Below the pieces are notes generated by a model that saw nothing but the letters and a program-made list of their open reading frames with translations, had not been told where the DNA came from and did not search any database. 52,458 nucleotides of DNA from contig JAQYBF010000010.1 in NCBI GenBank assembly GCA_029338875.1, positions 1 to 52,458 of the forward strand, given 5' to 3'. This document shows positions 19,136 through 31,257 of this stretch, in pieces. The DNA is from Lachnospiraceae bacterium (lineage in GTDB: Bacteria; Bacillota; Clostridia; Lachnospirales; Lachnospiraceae). Position 1 is the first letter of the stretch; the number at the start of each line of letters is the position of its first letter. Both the position numbers and the translations under genes were made by a program.

Positions 19136-20533
19136 ATGGAACGTAAGAATGCATGGGCAAAGTACCCGGAAGGTGAAAAGAGACAGAAGGTTTATGATTT
19201 TGCAGAGGATTACCGCCTCTTTCTTTCAGAGCATAAGACGGAGCGGGAGTGCGCCGGCTTCTTTATCGAGGAGGCGAAGAAGGCCGGCTTCCGCGATCTG
19301 GATCAGCTGATCAGGGACGGTGAGACTCTGAAAGCCGGAGACAAGGTTTACCGCAGCAATTACGGCAAGGCAGTGTCTCTCTTTGTCATCGGCCGGGAGA
19401 ACCCGGAGAAGGGCTTTGCCATCCTGGGCGCCCACATCGACAGCCCCCGCATGGACTTAAAGCAGAACCCTCTCTATGAGGATACCGACATGGCATTTCT
19501 GGATACCCATTATTACGGCGGCATCAAGAAGTACCAGTGGGTGACCCTGCCTCTGGCTCTGCACGGCGTGATCGCCAAGAAGGACGGCTCCAAGGTGACC
19601 GTAAATATCGGCGAGGACCCCAGGGATCCGGTCTTCGGTGTCAGCGATCTTCTGATCCATCTGTCCGCTGATCAGATGAAGAAGGACGGAAGCAAGGTTG
19701 TCGAGGGCGAGGATCTGAATGTCCTGATCGGCTCCATTCCTCTGGATGAGGCAGCTGCCGGCGAGGAGAAGAAGGATCTGGTGAAGAAGAACATTCTCCG
19801 CATCTTAAAGGACAAGTACGGCATCGAGGAAGAGGACTTCCTTTCTGCTGAAATCGAGGTTACTCCGGCTGGCGCTGCCCGTGACTACGGCTTTGACCGC
19901 AGTATGATCATGGGCTATGGCCACGATGACCGGTCCTGCGCTTATCCTTCCTTCCGGGCCATCCTGGATGTCGAGCCGGGCGAGAAGACCTATGCCTGCC
20001 TGCTCGTAGACAAGGAAGAGATCGGTTCGGTCGGCGCAACCGGTATGCAGTCCACTTTCTATGAAGATACGGTTGCCGAGATTCTGGCTATGCTTGGTAA
20101 GGACTCCAATGTCTCCGTCCGCCGCTGCATGCGGAATTCCCGCGCTCTGTCCTCTGACGTCAGCGCAGCCTTCGATCCCAACTATCCCTCCGTTATGGAG
20201 AAGAACAACAGCGCCTACTTCGGCCGCGGCCTGGTCATCAACAAGTACACCGGCGCCCGGGGCAAGTCCGGAAGTAACGATGCTTCTGCGGAATACATGG
20301 CAGAGATCCGGAAGATCTTCGATTCGAACGATGTCTCCTGGCAGACCGCTGAGCTTGGAAAGGTAGACCAGGGCGGCGGCGGAACCATCGCCTACATTCT
20401 GGGTAACTATGACATGAAGGTCATCGACAGCGGCGTTGCCGTTCTGTCCATGCATTCCCCCTGGGAGATCATCAGTAAGGTCGACCTCTACGAAGCCTAC
20501 AAGGGTTACATGGCTTTCCTGAAGGAAGACTAA
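19136..20533 (+). CDS. M18 family aminopeptidase
   Basis: AHIDSPRMDLKQNPLYED; LLVDKEEIGSVGATGMQS; GRGLVINKYTGARGK. Confidence 0.92.
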   Translation: MERKNAWAKYPEGEKRQKVYDFAEDYRLFLSEHKTERECAGFFIEEAKKAGFRDLDQLIRDGETLKAGDKVYRSNYGKAVSLFVIGRENPEKGFAILGAHIDSPRMDLKQNPLYEDTDMAFLDTHYYGGIKKYQWVTLPLALHGVIAKKDGSKVTVNIGEDPRDPVFGVSDLLIHLSADQMKKDGSKVVEGEDLNVLIGSIPLDEAAAGEEKKDLVKKNILRILKDKYGIEEEDFLSAEIEVTPAGAARDYGFDRSMIMGYGHDDRSCAYPSFRAILDVEPGEKTYACLLVDKEEIGSVGATGMQSTFYEDTVAEILAMLGKDSNVSVRRCMRNSRALSSDVSAAFDPNYPSVMEKNNSAYFGRGLVINKYTGARGKSGSNDASAEYMAEIRKIFDSNDVSWQTAELGKVDQGGGGTIAYILGNYDMKVIDSGVAVLSMHSPWEIISKVDLYEAYKGYMAFLKED

Positions 20534-20643
20534 GCTGAATCGGTAAGACCATTCAGACCGGAAGATTGTCTCCGGTGAGACAGGGGACAATCACGAGGAC
20601 CGAGCGTCTGATGATGACCGAAATGTAATAAGGAAAACCTGAT

Positions 20644-21630
20644 ATGAGTGAATTAAAAAATCAGCGGGGCAGTAGGGTCTCTTCGGAGGCCCTGTTCCGC
20701 TTAAAAAAACGGATTCCGGAGGATGCCATCCTTCTGGAAGAACCAATGAAAAAACATACAACTTTCCGGATCGGCGGACCGGCAGAGGTCTTCTGTCAGC
20801 CGGATAAGGAATCGGATCTGGCGGAAATCATGAAGTGGATCCGTGCGGAGAAGCTTCCTTATTTCCTTCTGGGAAACGGCAGCAATCTTCTGGTCGGCGA
20901 TCTGGGAATCCCAGGTGTCGTCGTCAGTATGGGACGACTCAAGGGCAGCAGGGTCGAAAATGAAGACCTCTATGTCATGGCCGGAACCTCCATGGCAGCG
21001 GCCTATCATGCGGCACTGGATGCCTGCCTGTCTGGCCTTGAGTTTGCTTCGGGCATTCCGGGTTCAGTCGGCGGAGCTGTCTTCATGGATGCCGGTGCCT
21101 ACGGCGGAGAAATCAGGGACGTCCTGACCTCAGTCCGGGTTCTGCTTCCGGATGGAAGATTCAAGGAAATTCCTGCGGAGGAGCTGAACCTGTCCTACCG
21201 TCACAGTGCCTTTATGGAAGATCCCGAAGGCCAGGAACGGATCGTGGTCGGCGCACATTTCCATTTGAATTCCAAGGATCCCGAGGAAATCGCTGCGGTT
21301 TCTTCTGACTACAATCAGAGGCGGAGAGAAAAGCAGCCTCTGGAATACGGAAGCGCGGGGTCTACATTTAAGCGGCCGGAAGGCTATTTCGCCGGAAAGC
21401 TGATCCAGGATGCGGGCCTCCAGGGCTACCGGGTCGGCGACGCCGAGGTCTCGAAGAAACACGCTGGATTTGTCATCAATCTTTCCAATGCGAGCGCAGC
21501 CGATGTGCTGGCGGTGATCCGTCATGTGCAGGAGACGGTGTATGACAAGTTCCGGGTGAAGCTGGAGCCGGAGGTGCGCTTGGTTGGATGCTTCGCAGAA
21601 GAGAATACTGTGGGAATGAAATTCGGGTGA
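20644..21630 (+). CDS. murB: UDP-N-acetylmuramate dehydrogenase
   Basis: HTTFRIGGPAEVF, LLGNGSNLLV, GIPGSVGGAVFMDAGAYGGE, GSAGSTFKRPEGYFAGKLI. Confidence 0.95.
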   Translation: MSELKNQRGSRVSSEALFRLKKRIPEDAILLEEPMKKHTTFRIGGPAEVFCQPDKESDLAEIMKWIRAEKLPYFLLGNGSNLLVGDLGIPGVVVSMGRLKGSRVENEDLYVMAGTSMAAAYHAALDACLSGLEFASGIPGSVGGAVFMDAGAYGGEIRDVLTSVRVLLPDGRFKEIPAEELNLSYRHSAFMEDPEGQERIVVGAHFHLNSKDPEEIAAVSSDYNQRRREKQPLEYGSAGSTFKRPEGYFAGKLIQDAGLQGYRVGDAEVSKKHAGFVINLSNASAADVLAVIRHVQETVYDKFRVKLEPEVRLVGCFAEENTVGMKFG

Positions 21631-21801
21631 AACAGTAGATGAATTTAGCAATTCCAGATTAGAATGTATGAAATCAGGATTCTGAATCGTAATAAATCGT
21701 ACTTTTGCATAATATTCTTAATAAAATAGACGATTAATTATTCATTTTCACAGAGGCTAAGCCGTTAAAATAAGAGATGTTTAGATTTATGAGGGACTGG
21801 T

Positions 21802-22674
21802 ATGGGATTACTTCTTCTTACAGGTATGTCGGGCTCAGGTAAAAGCACAGCCTTCAAGATTCTTGAGGATATCGGCTATAACTGCGTCGACAATCTGCCC
21901 ATTCCGCTTCTGAAGAGTTTCGTGGATCTGGAACAGGCCGAAAAGGACCAGAAGGTGGCCGTCGGTATTGATATCCGGTCGGGAAAAAAGTTAGACCAGC
22001 TCGAAGGTATCCTGGATGAATTAAAACAGGACGGAAAGCAGGTTGAAATCCTTTTTCTGGATGCCAGTGACGAGGTTCTTTTAAAGCGCTACAAGGAAAC
22101 CCGGCGGAATCATCCGCTTTCGAAAGAGGAACGAATTCAGACGGGAATCCGGGAAGAAAGGCAGCGCCTTACATTTCTCAGGGAGAGGGCAGATCATATC
22201 ATTGATACGTCGAACCTTCTGACCAGGGAACTGAAGGAAGAAATCACCAAAATCTTCGTTGAAAAACAGGATTACAAGAGCATGAATATCATGGTCCTGT
22301 CCTTTGGATTCAAGTATGGAATCCCGGAGGATGCGGATCTGGTTTTTGACGTGCGTTTTCTCCCCAACCCTTATTACGATCTGAAGCTTCGGCCTCTGAC
22401 CGGAAATGACCGTCCCATTCAGGACTTTGTCATGAAATATCCTCAGTCTGTCGAATTTCTAAACAAGCTGGATGATCTGATGCAGTTTCTGATTCCCAAT
22501 TACATCCGGGAGGGCAAGAATTCTCTCGTGATTGCGATCGGCTGCACGGGCGGAAAGCACAGGTCCGTGACCCTGGCGAATGAGCTTTACGAAAGGCTTT
22601 CCAAGCATTCGGAGCATTATGGTCTGAAAATCGAACACCGCGACATCGATAAGGACCGTAAGATCGGCAAATAG
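21802..22674 (+). CDS. rapZ: RNase adapter / nucleotide-binding protein RapZ
   Basis: LTGMSGSGKSTAFKILEDIGYNCVDNLP; VAIGCTGGKHRSVTLANEL. Confidence 0.95.
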   Translation: MGLLLLTGMSGSGKSTAFKILEDIGYNCVDNLPIPLLKSFVDLEQAEKDQKVAVGIDIRSGKKLDQLEGILDELKQDGKQVEILFLDASDEVLLKRYKETRRNHPLSKEERIQTGIREERQRLTFLRERADHIIDTSNLLTRELKEEITKIFVEKQDYKSMNIMVLSFGFKYGIPEDADLVFDVRFLPNPYYDLKLRPLTGNDRPIQDFVMKYPQSVEFLNKLDDLMQFLIPNYIREGKNSLVIAIGCTGGKHRSVTLANELYERLSKHSEHYGLKIEHRDIDKDRKIGK

Positions 22675-23796
22675 TTGTCCTATTCATCGGACTTAAAGCA
22701 GGAGCTTCTGGGCCGCTTTCCAAAGGATCGGGCCTGCCAGACCGCGGAACTGGCGGGAATTTTTTCTTTCCTTGGAGAAGTGAGAGTGATTCCTGGTTCG
22801 AAGGAAGCTTCGAAGAAAGTTTCGGACGGCGCTTTTGCAGGTGATTCGAAGGAAGCCCCAGGCAGTGCATCCAGTGGCGACTCGAAGGAGCCTCAGCAGG
22901 AGACTTTCCATGAAAGTCACAGCATCACCTTCCGAACCGACCAGACCGGACTTCGGGATCGGATCCTGAGTCTTCTGGACAAGCTCATTAATTTTAAGGA
23001 TGAGACATCCGATACCGACAGCATCATCCTGACCGGTCCCAAGGCTGAAAAGCTTCTGGACATCCTCCACCACCCCATGGGACAGGGCCTGATTGAAAAT
23101 GGCCTGATCGAGGGATGGGAAGAAAAACGAGCCTATTTAAGAGGCTGTTTTCTGGCAGGCGGATCCATCTCGGATCCGAACAAGAGCTATCATTTTGAGA
23201 TAGCCGCCAGGAATCCGGCCCAGGCCAGACAGATCGTTTCCGTAATGGAGACCTTTGATCTGCACGGGAAGACTGTGGCACGTCAGGGACGTACCGTGGT
23301 CTACCTGAAGGAAAGCAATGAGATTTCCGATATGCTGAATATTATGGAGGCATCGGTCACATTGCTGGATTTTGAGAATATTCGTATCCGAAAGGACATG
23401 AATAATGCCGTCAACCGCAAGGTCAACTGCGAGACGGCAAATATAGGAAAAATGGTGGAAGCCGCCGTAAGAGAAGTGCGGGACATTGAACTGATCCGGG
23501 ATACCAGGGGCCTAGGCTCTCTGTCCGGTAAGCTGCGGGAAACCGCAGAGCTCCGCCTCTTACATCCGGATGCTTCTCTTCTGGAGCTTGGCCGGATGAT
23601 GGACCCGCCTGTCGGCAAGTCCGGCGTGAACCACAGACTCCGAAGGATCGGAGCAGTTGCTGATGAGATTAGAAAGCAGGAGGAAAACTGTGATGAAAAA
23701 GGAAGTAGTTGTTCAGATGGCAAATTCAACAGAAGCAACACCCATTGCACATCTGGTACAGCTGGCAAATCAGTATCAGAGTCAGGTTTACTTTGA
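22675..23796 (+). CDS. whiA: WhiA DNA-binding protein with atypical N-terminal insertion and C-terminal tail
   Basis: TTG start abutting the rapZ stop; AYLRGCFLAGGSISDPNKSYHFEI; NRKVNCETANIGKMVEAA; C-terminal HTH VGKSGVNHRLRRI. Confidence 0.92.
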   Translation: MSYSSDLKQELLGRFPKDRACQTAELAGIFSFLGEVRVIPGSKEASKKVSDGAFAGDSKEAPGSASSGDSKEPQQETFHESHSITFRTDQTGLRDRILSLLDKLINFKDETSDTDSIILTGPKAEKLLDILHHPMGQGLIENGLIEGWEEKRAYLRGCFLAGGSISDPNKSYHFEIAARNPAQARQIVSVMETFDLHGKTVARQGRTVVYLKESNEISDMLNIMEASVTLLDFENIRIRKDMNNAVNRKVNCETANIGKMVEAAVREVRDIELIRDTRGLGSLSGKLRETAELRLLHPDASLLELGRMMDPPVGKSGVNHRLRRIGAVADEIRKQEENCDEKGSSCSDGKFNRSNTHCTSGTAGKSVSESGLL

Positions 23797-23941
23797 GATC
23801 GGAAACAAGAAGGTCAATGCAAAGTCCATTATGGGTATGATGAGCCTGGTACTGACCACCGGATCCAAGGTTACGGTTTCTGCAGAGGGACAGGATGAGT
23901 CCGATGCTGTAGACGCCATGGAAAAGTTCCTGACCGCTTAA
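23693..23941 (+). CDS. HPr-like protein lacking the His15 site, keeping the Ser46 site (Crh-like)
   Basis: KKEVVVQMANSTEATPIAHLVQLANQYQSQVYFEIGNKKVNAKSIMGMMSL; AGGAGG RBS at about 23679; overlaps whiA. Confidence 0.85.
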   Translation: MKKEVVVQMANSTEATPIAHLVQLANQYQSQVYFEIGNKKVNAKSIMGMMSLVLTTGSKVTVSAEGQDESDAVDAMEKFLTA

Positions 23942-23962
23942 GTTTCCGGAGGGCAGAGGCGA

Positions 23963-24850
23963 ATGAAAAAACTTCTGTTTATTTTTAATCCCAGATCAGG
24001 CAAGGGCCAGATCCGTGCCTGTCTGCCGGAGATCCTTGACATCATGGTCAAGGCCGGCTTTGACGTGACGGTTCATACGACCCAGAGTCAGGGGGATGCC
24101 ATCGAGGTTACAAAGGAACGGGCCATAGAGTTCGACCGGATCGTCTGCAGCGGCGGTGATGGCACTCTCGATGAAGTCGTATCCGGCATGATGCAGTCGC
24201 CGGTCAAGATTCCGATCGGTTACATTCCGGCCGGATCCACCAACGATTTCGGAAATTCCCTCGGCATTGACAAGGACATGACCAAAGCTGCAGAGATTGC
24301 AGTCAGCGGAAAGCCCTATCCGGTGGATATCGGTTCCTTTAACGACCGGCATTTTGTCTACGTGGCAGCCTTCGGTATCTTTACCGAGGTTTCCTATTCG
24401 ACCCCTCAGGACATGAAGAATAACCTCGGCCATCTGGCCTATATTCTCGAGGGTGCCAAGCAGCTTCGGGACGTGCCTTCTTACCGTATGCAGGTCGAAT
24501 ATGACGGCAATGTCATGTATGACGAGTTCATCTACGGTATGATCTCCAATTCCAACTCCATCGGCGGATTCCGTCAGATGGTGCCCCAGGATGTCAGCTT
24601 AAATGACGGCCTCTTCGAGGTGACCCTCATTCGGATGCCAAAGAATCCGATCGAGCTGGCCGAAGTTTTAAACTGTCTGCAGACCGGACGGAGGGATTCG
24701 GATATGCTCTATTCCTTCCAGACCTCAAATCTCAAGCTTACGGCGGGTGAGGATGTGTCCTGGACTCTGGACGGCGAGTATGGCGGGACACAGAAGGTCT
24801 CTGAGGTCAGTCTCTGTCACAAGGCTCTGGAAATTATGGTTGAAGCCTAA
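23963..24850 (+). CDS. Diacylglycerol/lipid kinase family protein (YegS-like)
   Basis: FIFNPRSGKGQIR; VCSGGDGTLDEVVSGMM; GYIPAGSTNDFGNSLGI. Confidence 0.93.
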   Translation: MKKLLFIFNPRSGKGQIRACLPEILDIMVKAGFDVTVHTTQSQGDAIEVTKERAIEFDRIVCSGGDGTLDEVVSGMMQSPVKIPIGYIPAGSTNDFGNSLGIDKDMTKAAEIAVSGKPYPVDIGSFNDRHFVYVAAFGIFTEVSYSTPQDMKNNLGHLAYILEGAKQLRDVPSYRMQVEYDGNVMYDEFIYGMISNSNSIGGFRQMVPQDVSLNDGLFEVTLIRMPKNPIELAEVLNCLQTGRRDSDMLYSFQTSNLKLTAGEDVSWTLDGEYGGTQKVSEVSLCHKALEIMVEA

Positions 24851-24957
24851 ATTCCTTTGCTCTATAATAGCTTAGACAGAGTGTGCCGGAAAAAGCGGTA
24901 TTCTGTCGATGTATCAATTTAATAATTCTTAGTAGATTATTTTGGAAGGAGATTATT

Positions 24958-25821
24958 ATGATCGTTTCTGCTGCTGAGATGCTGAAAAAGGCCAAGGCTG
25001 GTCATTATGCAGTCGGCCAGTTCAATATCAATAACCTGGAGTGGACCAAGGCAATTCTCAATACTGCTCAGGAAATGAACTCCCCTGTCATCCTTGGTGT
25101 ATCCGAGGGTGCCGGCAAGTACATGACAGGCTTTGCTACCGTAGCAGCTATGGTCCGTGCAATGGATGAGACTCTTGGAATCACCGTTCCTGTAGCTCTT
25201 CATCTGGATCATGGTACTTACGAAGGAGCCAAGAAGTGCGTTGAGGTTGGTTTCTCCTCCATTATGTTCGACGGTTCTCACTACGACATCGAAGAGAACG
25301 TTGAGAAGACCAAGGAACTCGTAAAGCTGGCTCATGACAATGGAATGTCCATCGAGGCTGAAGTTGGTGCCATCGGCGGCGAGGAAGACGGCGTCATCGG
25401 TATGGGCGAGTGCGCTGATCCGGACGAGTGCAAGAGAATCGCTGATCTGGGCGTTGATATGCTGGCTGCAGGTATTGGTAATATCCATGGTATCTATCCG
25501 GCAAACTGGAAGGGACTTTCCTTCGAGACACTGGATGCCATCCAGCAGAAGACCGGCGATATGCCTCTGGTTCTTCACGGCGGTTCCGGAATCCCTGATG
25601 ATCAGGTCAAGAAGGCCATCACCCTTGGCGTATCCAAGGTAAATGTAAACACTGAGTGCCAGCTGGTATTCGCAGCCGCAACTCGTAAGTACATCGAAGA
25701 AGGCAAGGATAAGCAGGGCAAGGGCTATGATCCTCGTAAGCTTCTTCTTCCGGGCTATGAAGCAATCTGCCAGGAAGTCAAGGAGAAGATCGAGCTCTTC
25801 GGTTCCAAGGACAAGGCCTGA
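24958..25821 (+). CDS. fba: Class II fructose-bisphosphate aldolase
   Basis: VALHLDHGTYEGAKKCVEVGFSSIMFDGSHYDIEENVEKT; LVLHGGSGIPDDQVKKAI. Confidence 0.95.
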   Translation: MIVSAAEMLKKAKAGHYAVGQFNINNLEWTKAILNTAQEMNSPVILGVSEGAGKYMTGFATVAAMVRAMDETLGITVPVALHLDHGTYEGAKKCVEVGFSSIMFDGSHYDIEENVEKTKELVKLAHDNGMSIEAEVGAIGGEEDGVIGMGECADPDECKRIADLGVDMLAAGIGNIHGIYPANWKGLSFETLDAIQQKTGDMPLVLHGGSGIPDDQVKKAITLGVSKVNVNTECQLVFAAATRKYIEEGKDKQGKGYDPRKLLLPGYEAICQEVKEKIELFGSKDKA

Positions 25822-25870
25822 ATATAAGAGAATATGTCAGCTGACAGAGCTTCTGTCAGCCTGATTCAAT

Positions 25871-25907
25871 AGAGGATGTTCCAGTCGGTGCATCCTCTTT
25901 TGTTTTT
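25871..25907 (+). terminator. Intrinsic terminator after fba
   Basis: AGAGGATG...CATCCTCT followed by T-rich tract. Confidence 0.75.
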
Positions 25908-25922
25908 TAGAAGGAAAAACAA

Positions 25923-28043
<2,121 letters not shown>

Positions 28044-28078
28044 GGCTGAAAGGCTTCGGAATTTAAGTTTTCAAAAAA

Positions 28079-28122
28079 ATACTTCAGAGAAAGCTTCTGG
28101 CTGACTCTGAAGTATTTTTTTA
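28079..28122. terminator. Bidirectional intrinsic terminator between convergent glnN and PBP genes
   Basis: A-tract + ATACTTCAGAG...CTCTGAAGTAT + T-tract. Confidence 0.85.
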
Positions 28123-28210
28123 TAGAAACAAGTTCCCGGCAGCTTTGCTGGCTTGTGTGAAAAAACGGCCTGTGGTCGATTCTTCAGTAGATCTTCTGGT
28201 ACCCGGCAGC

Positions 28211-30934
28211 TTATTCTGTCCTTGTGGCGGTATTACCTGCAGTTGATTTCTCGGAAGAACCAGCAGCTGTGGAAGACTTGGTTGGATTCGTTCCACCGCC
28301 GGAAGCGGCTCCTCCCGATGTTGTTCCTGCTCCGGAGGATGTCCCGGATGCTCCGGAAGAAGCCTCCCCAGTTCCGGCCTGGCCCTCGGTCGTGATATTG
28401 ATATCCGGCACGGTGATGGTCGGCTGGGTGTGGACGTTACAGGTCTTCTGAAGGGTGGCATCATCGATCAGATACTGCGACTCCTCGGTTCCCTGGCTTC
28501 CGCCGGTGACGAAGACCTTCTCCTCCACCTGTTCTGCCGGGCAGTAAGGACCGGCCGGGAGACCGGATGCCAGGCAGATCTTGACCTTGATGTGGTGGTC
28601 GCAGGTCTCGGTCGGAACGGTATCCTTGGCGAAATACTCGTTGATGGTCTTGTCGCCGCGGGGATCGGCATTGCAGACGCCGTCAACCGGGAGCTTTCCG
28701 GATTCGGAGCAGACCGAAGCCTGGACAATGTCCGAAGGCATAGGGAAACCCGGATCGGTCAGGCCGTCATTGATCTGCTTCATGATATTCCGCCAGATAT
28801 TCTTGGAATAGGTGGTGGTGGACTGCGGCGTATTGTCATCGTAGCCGCCCCAGACGGTCAGGGTGTAGTAGGGGCTGAATCCGGCCATCAGAGTATCGCG
28901 GCTGTCGTTGGTGGTTCCGGTTTTTCCGGCAACCGTGATGGTGGAAGGATTGGCCCGGACACCGGTACCGCTCGTCATGACATCCTGCATGGCACTGGTC
29001 AGAAGCCAGGCCGTGGAATCCTTGATAACCCTTGTGCCCTCGGCTGACTGGGTGCTTTCGTTATTCAGGATGACATTTCCGTCATTGTCTTCGATCTTGG
29101 TATAGAAGGTCGGCTTGTGGTAGAGGCCGGAGTCTGCGATAGTGGCGTAGGCTCCGCAGAGCTCAAGGGTGGTGACGCCCTTTGTGATACCGCCGATGGC
29201 CAGGGTCTGGTTGTTATCGCCGCTGGTCAGGGTGGAGATGCCGAAATCCTGGACGTACTGGTAGCCAAGGCTGGTTCCGATCTCGGTCAGAGCCTTGACG
29301 GCGACGACGTTGATCGAGTTTTTGATGGCTTCCCGGAAGGTCGTGAAACCGGTGTAGCGGCCGTTGGAGTTTCGAATCTGCTTGTCCGAGGAAGCGTAGG
29401 TTGTAGGCGCATTGTCCTCGACCGAGGCCAGGGTCTTGCCGCCCGCATCCAGTGCCGGCGCATAGACGGCCAGTATTTTAAATGTAGACCCAGGCTGTCG
29501 TGTGATATTGACCGCCCGGTTCAGGGTCTTGCTGGCGTTTTTGTCCCCGCGGCCGCCGACCAGGGCAAGAACCTTTCCGGTCTTCTGGTCGATGATGGTT
29601 GCCGCTGCCTGGGGCTGGAGGGTGAAGGTTACGGACTCGTTGCCCGGAGCGATGGTGTCACCATCCTTCAAAATGGCCGCCTTATATTCATCAATGGATG
29701 CCTGAGCTTCCTCCTGGCTATTGTAGTTGATGGAGTAGTTGGGGTCCTTGGTCTGGCGGAAGTAGTTCAGGAGGGTCTGGCTGCTGTAGTTTTCAAAGGT
29801 TCCGTCTGCCTTGGTCACGGTCAGGGCATAGGAGAAGGAAACCTTGGGCTGGAAGCCGTAATTGTCCTGATTGTTGATCTCGTTTTCGGCGATCTCCTGG
29901 AATTTGGTATTCTGGGTGGAGTAGATTTTCAGGCCGCCGGCATAGAGCTTCTGATAGGCCTGGGTCTCGGTGTAGCCGAGCTTGCTGACCAGATCATCGA
30001 TGACCTCATCGGTCAGAGCGTCCACAAAATAGGAGTTTACCGAATCATCGGATGCGGCGTTGTTGGCATTTTGAATCCGCTCATAGACGTTGTCGTTCAG
30101 AGCCTCCTCGTACTGGGACTTCTTGATCAGGCCCTGGTCCAGCATGTCCTTTAAGACCTGTTTCCTTCGGACTGCATTCTGATCCGGATTGGAGATCGGA
30201 TTGTAGCGGGTCGGGTTCTGGGTGATGGCGGCAATGACCGCTGCCTCGGAAAGGTTCAGTTCGCCGACATTCTTATTAAAATAGCGCTGGGATGCGGCCT
30301 GCACACCAAGTGTGTTCTGGCCTAAATTTATTGTATTAAGATAATTCTCCAGAATGGTCTGTTTGGAGGTGATCTTCTCCAGTTGAACGGCCAGGTACTG
30401 CTCTTGGATTTTCCGCTCCAGGGAATCCCGGAAGGTCTTCTCCGAGGTCCAGGTGGAGAAATAATTGTTCTTTAAGAGCTGCTGGGTGATGGTGCTGGCG
30501 CCCTGCATGCGGCCGCCCTGGGTCAGACCGGTAAAGCCGGCCCGGAGGATTCCCCGGATATCGACACCGTTATGCTCATAGAAGCGGGCGTCCTCGATGG
30601 CGATGAAAGCGTTCTGAACGTCCTTGGGAATCTGGCCCAGAGTGACATATTCCCGGTTGGCGCCCGATGCGGCCAGCTTCTGGATGGCGTTTCCGTCGCT
30701 GTCATAGACGGTCGTGGAGTAGCCGGTCGGGGAAATATTGATCGTGGAGACATCCGGCAGCTCCTGGATCAGCTTCCTTGCGTAGAGGGTAAAGGCAGCC
30801 AGTACCCCGGCAATGAGAACCAGAAGAAAGACCAGGATGGATCGGACGACGACGACCCCGGCTTTTTTCCGACGGCGAAGGGACTTCCGGGAGGAAGTCC
30901 GGTTCGAGGTCACGTTATTTTTACCTAAATTCAT
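28211..30934 (-). CDS. Class A penicillin-binding protein (transglycosylase/transpeptidase)
   Basis: AIEDARFYEHNGVDIRGILRAG, STITQQLLKNNYFS; RQPGSTFK, KTGTTNDSRD; Ser/Gly/Thr-rich tail. Confidence 0.95.
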   Translation of the reverse strand: MNLGKNNVTSNRTSSRKSLRRRKKAGVVVVRSILVFLLVLIAGVLAAFTLYARKLIQELPDVSTINISPTGYSTTVYDSDGNAIQKLAASGANREYVTLGQIPKDVQNAFIAIEDARFYEHNGVDIRGILRAGFTGLTQGGRMQGASTITQQLLKNNYFSTWTSEKTFRDSLERKIQEQYLAVQLEKITSKQTILENYLNTINLGQNTLGVQAASQRYFNKNVGELNLSEAAVIAAITQNPTRYNPISNPDQNAVRRKQVLKDMLDQGLIKKSQYEEALNDNVYERIQNANNAASDDSVNSYFVDALTDEVIDDLVSKLGYTETQAYQKLYAGGLKIYSTQNTKFQEIAENEINNQDNYGFQPKVSFSYALTVTKADGTFENYSSQTLLNYFRQTKDPNYSINYNSQEEAQASIDEYKAAILKDGDTIAPGNESVTFTLQPQAAATIIDQKTGKVLALVGGRGDKNASKTLNRAVNITRQPGSTFKILAVYAPALDAGGKTLASVEDNAPTTYASSDKQIRNSNGRYTGFTTFREAIKNSINVVAVKALTEIGTSLGYQYVQDFGISTLTSGDNNQTLAIGGITKGVTTLELCGAYATIADSGLYHKPTFYTKIEDNDGNVILNNESTQSAEGTRVIKDSTAWLLTSAMQDVMTSGTGVRANPSTITVAGKTGTTNDSRDTLMAGFSPYYTLTVWGGYDDNTPQSTTTYSKNIWRNIMKQINDGLTDPGFPMPSDIVQASVCSESGKLPVDGVCNADPRGDKTINEYFAKDTVPTETCDHHIKVKICLASGLPAGPYCPAEQVEEKVFVTGGSQGTEESQYLIDDATLQKTCNVHTQPTITVPDINITTEGQAGTGEASSGASGTSSGAGTTSGGAASGGGTNPTKSSTAAGSSEKSTAGNTATRTE

Positions 30935-31257
30935 AAAAACCTCCGTGTGAAACGGTTACATACCTTCTCTTTTCTCTGATGGCTATCATAGATATGGTAC
31001 CCACATCCTTTGATGCCATAATTATCATAATTATATCATAGCTTCCCGGAATCATGTATAATAATCAGAAGCAGAGAAGACAGCTGAGATGATGAACCTG
31101 AATCTGACAGAAGGAACGGGATCCGGAAGAATTGAAGAACCGGATTTGGAAGAATCAAAGAGTCAGAACCGAAGAAACAGAGTCGGATCCGAAAGAAATA
31201 AAGAATCAGATCCGAAGAAGCAGACGCAGATCCGAAAGAATCGGGCAGGAAGAGGCT

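Noticed and set aside
25840-25860. GCTGACAGA/TCTGTCAGC hairpin as the fba terminator
   Set aside because: No T-run follows; the second hairpin at 25871-25907 is the better terminator candidate.
28430-30154. Long + strand ORFs opposite the PBP gene
   Set aside because: The - strand frame encodes a complete class A PBP with all motifs; the + strand ORFs lack recognisable domains and are shadow ORFs.
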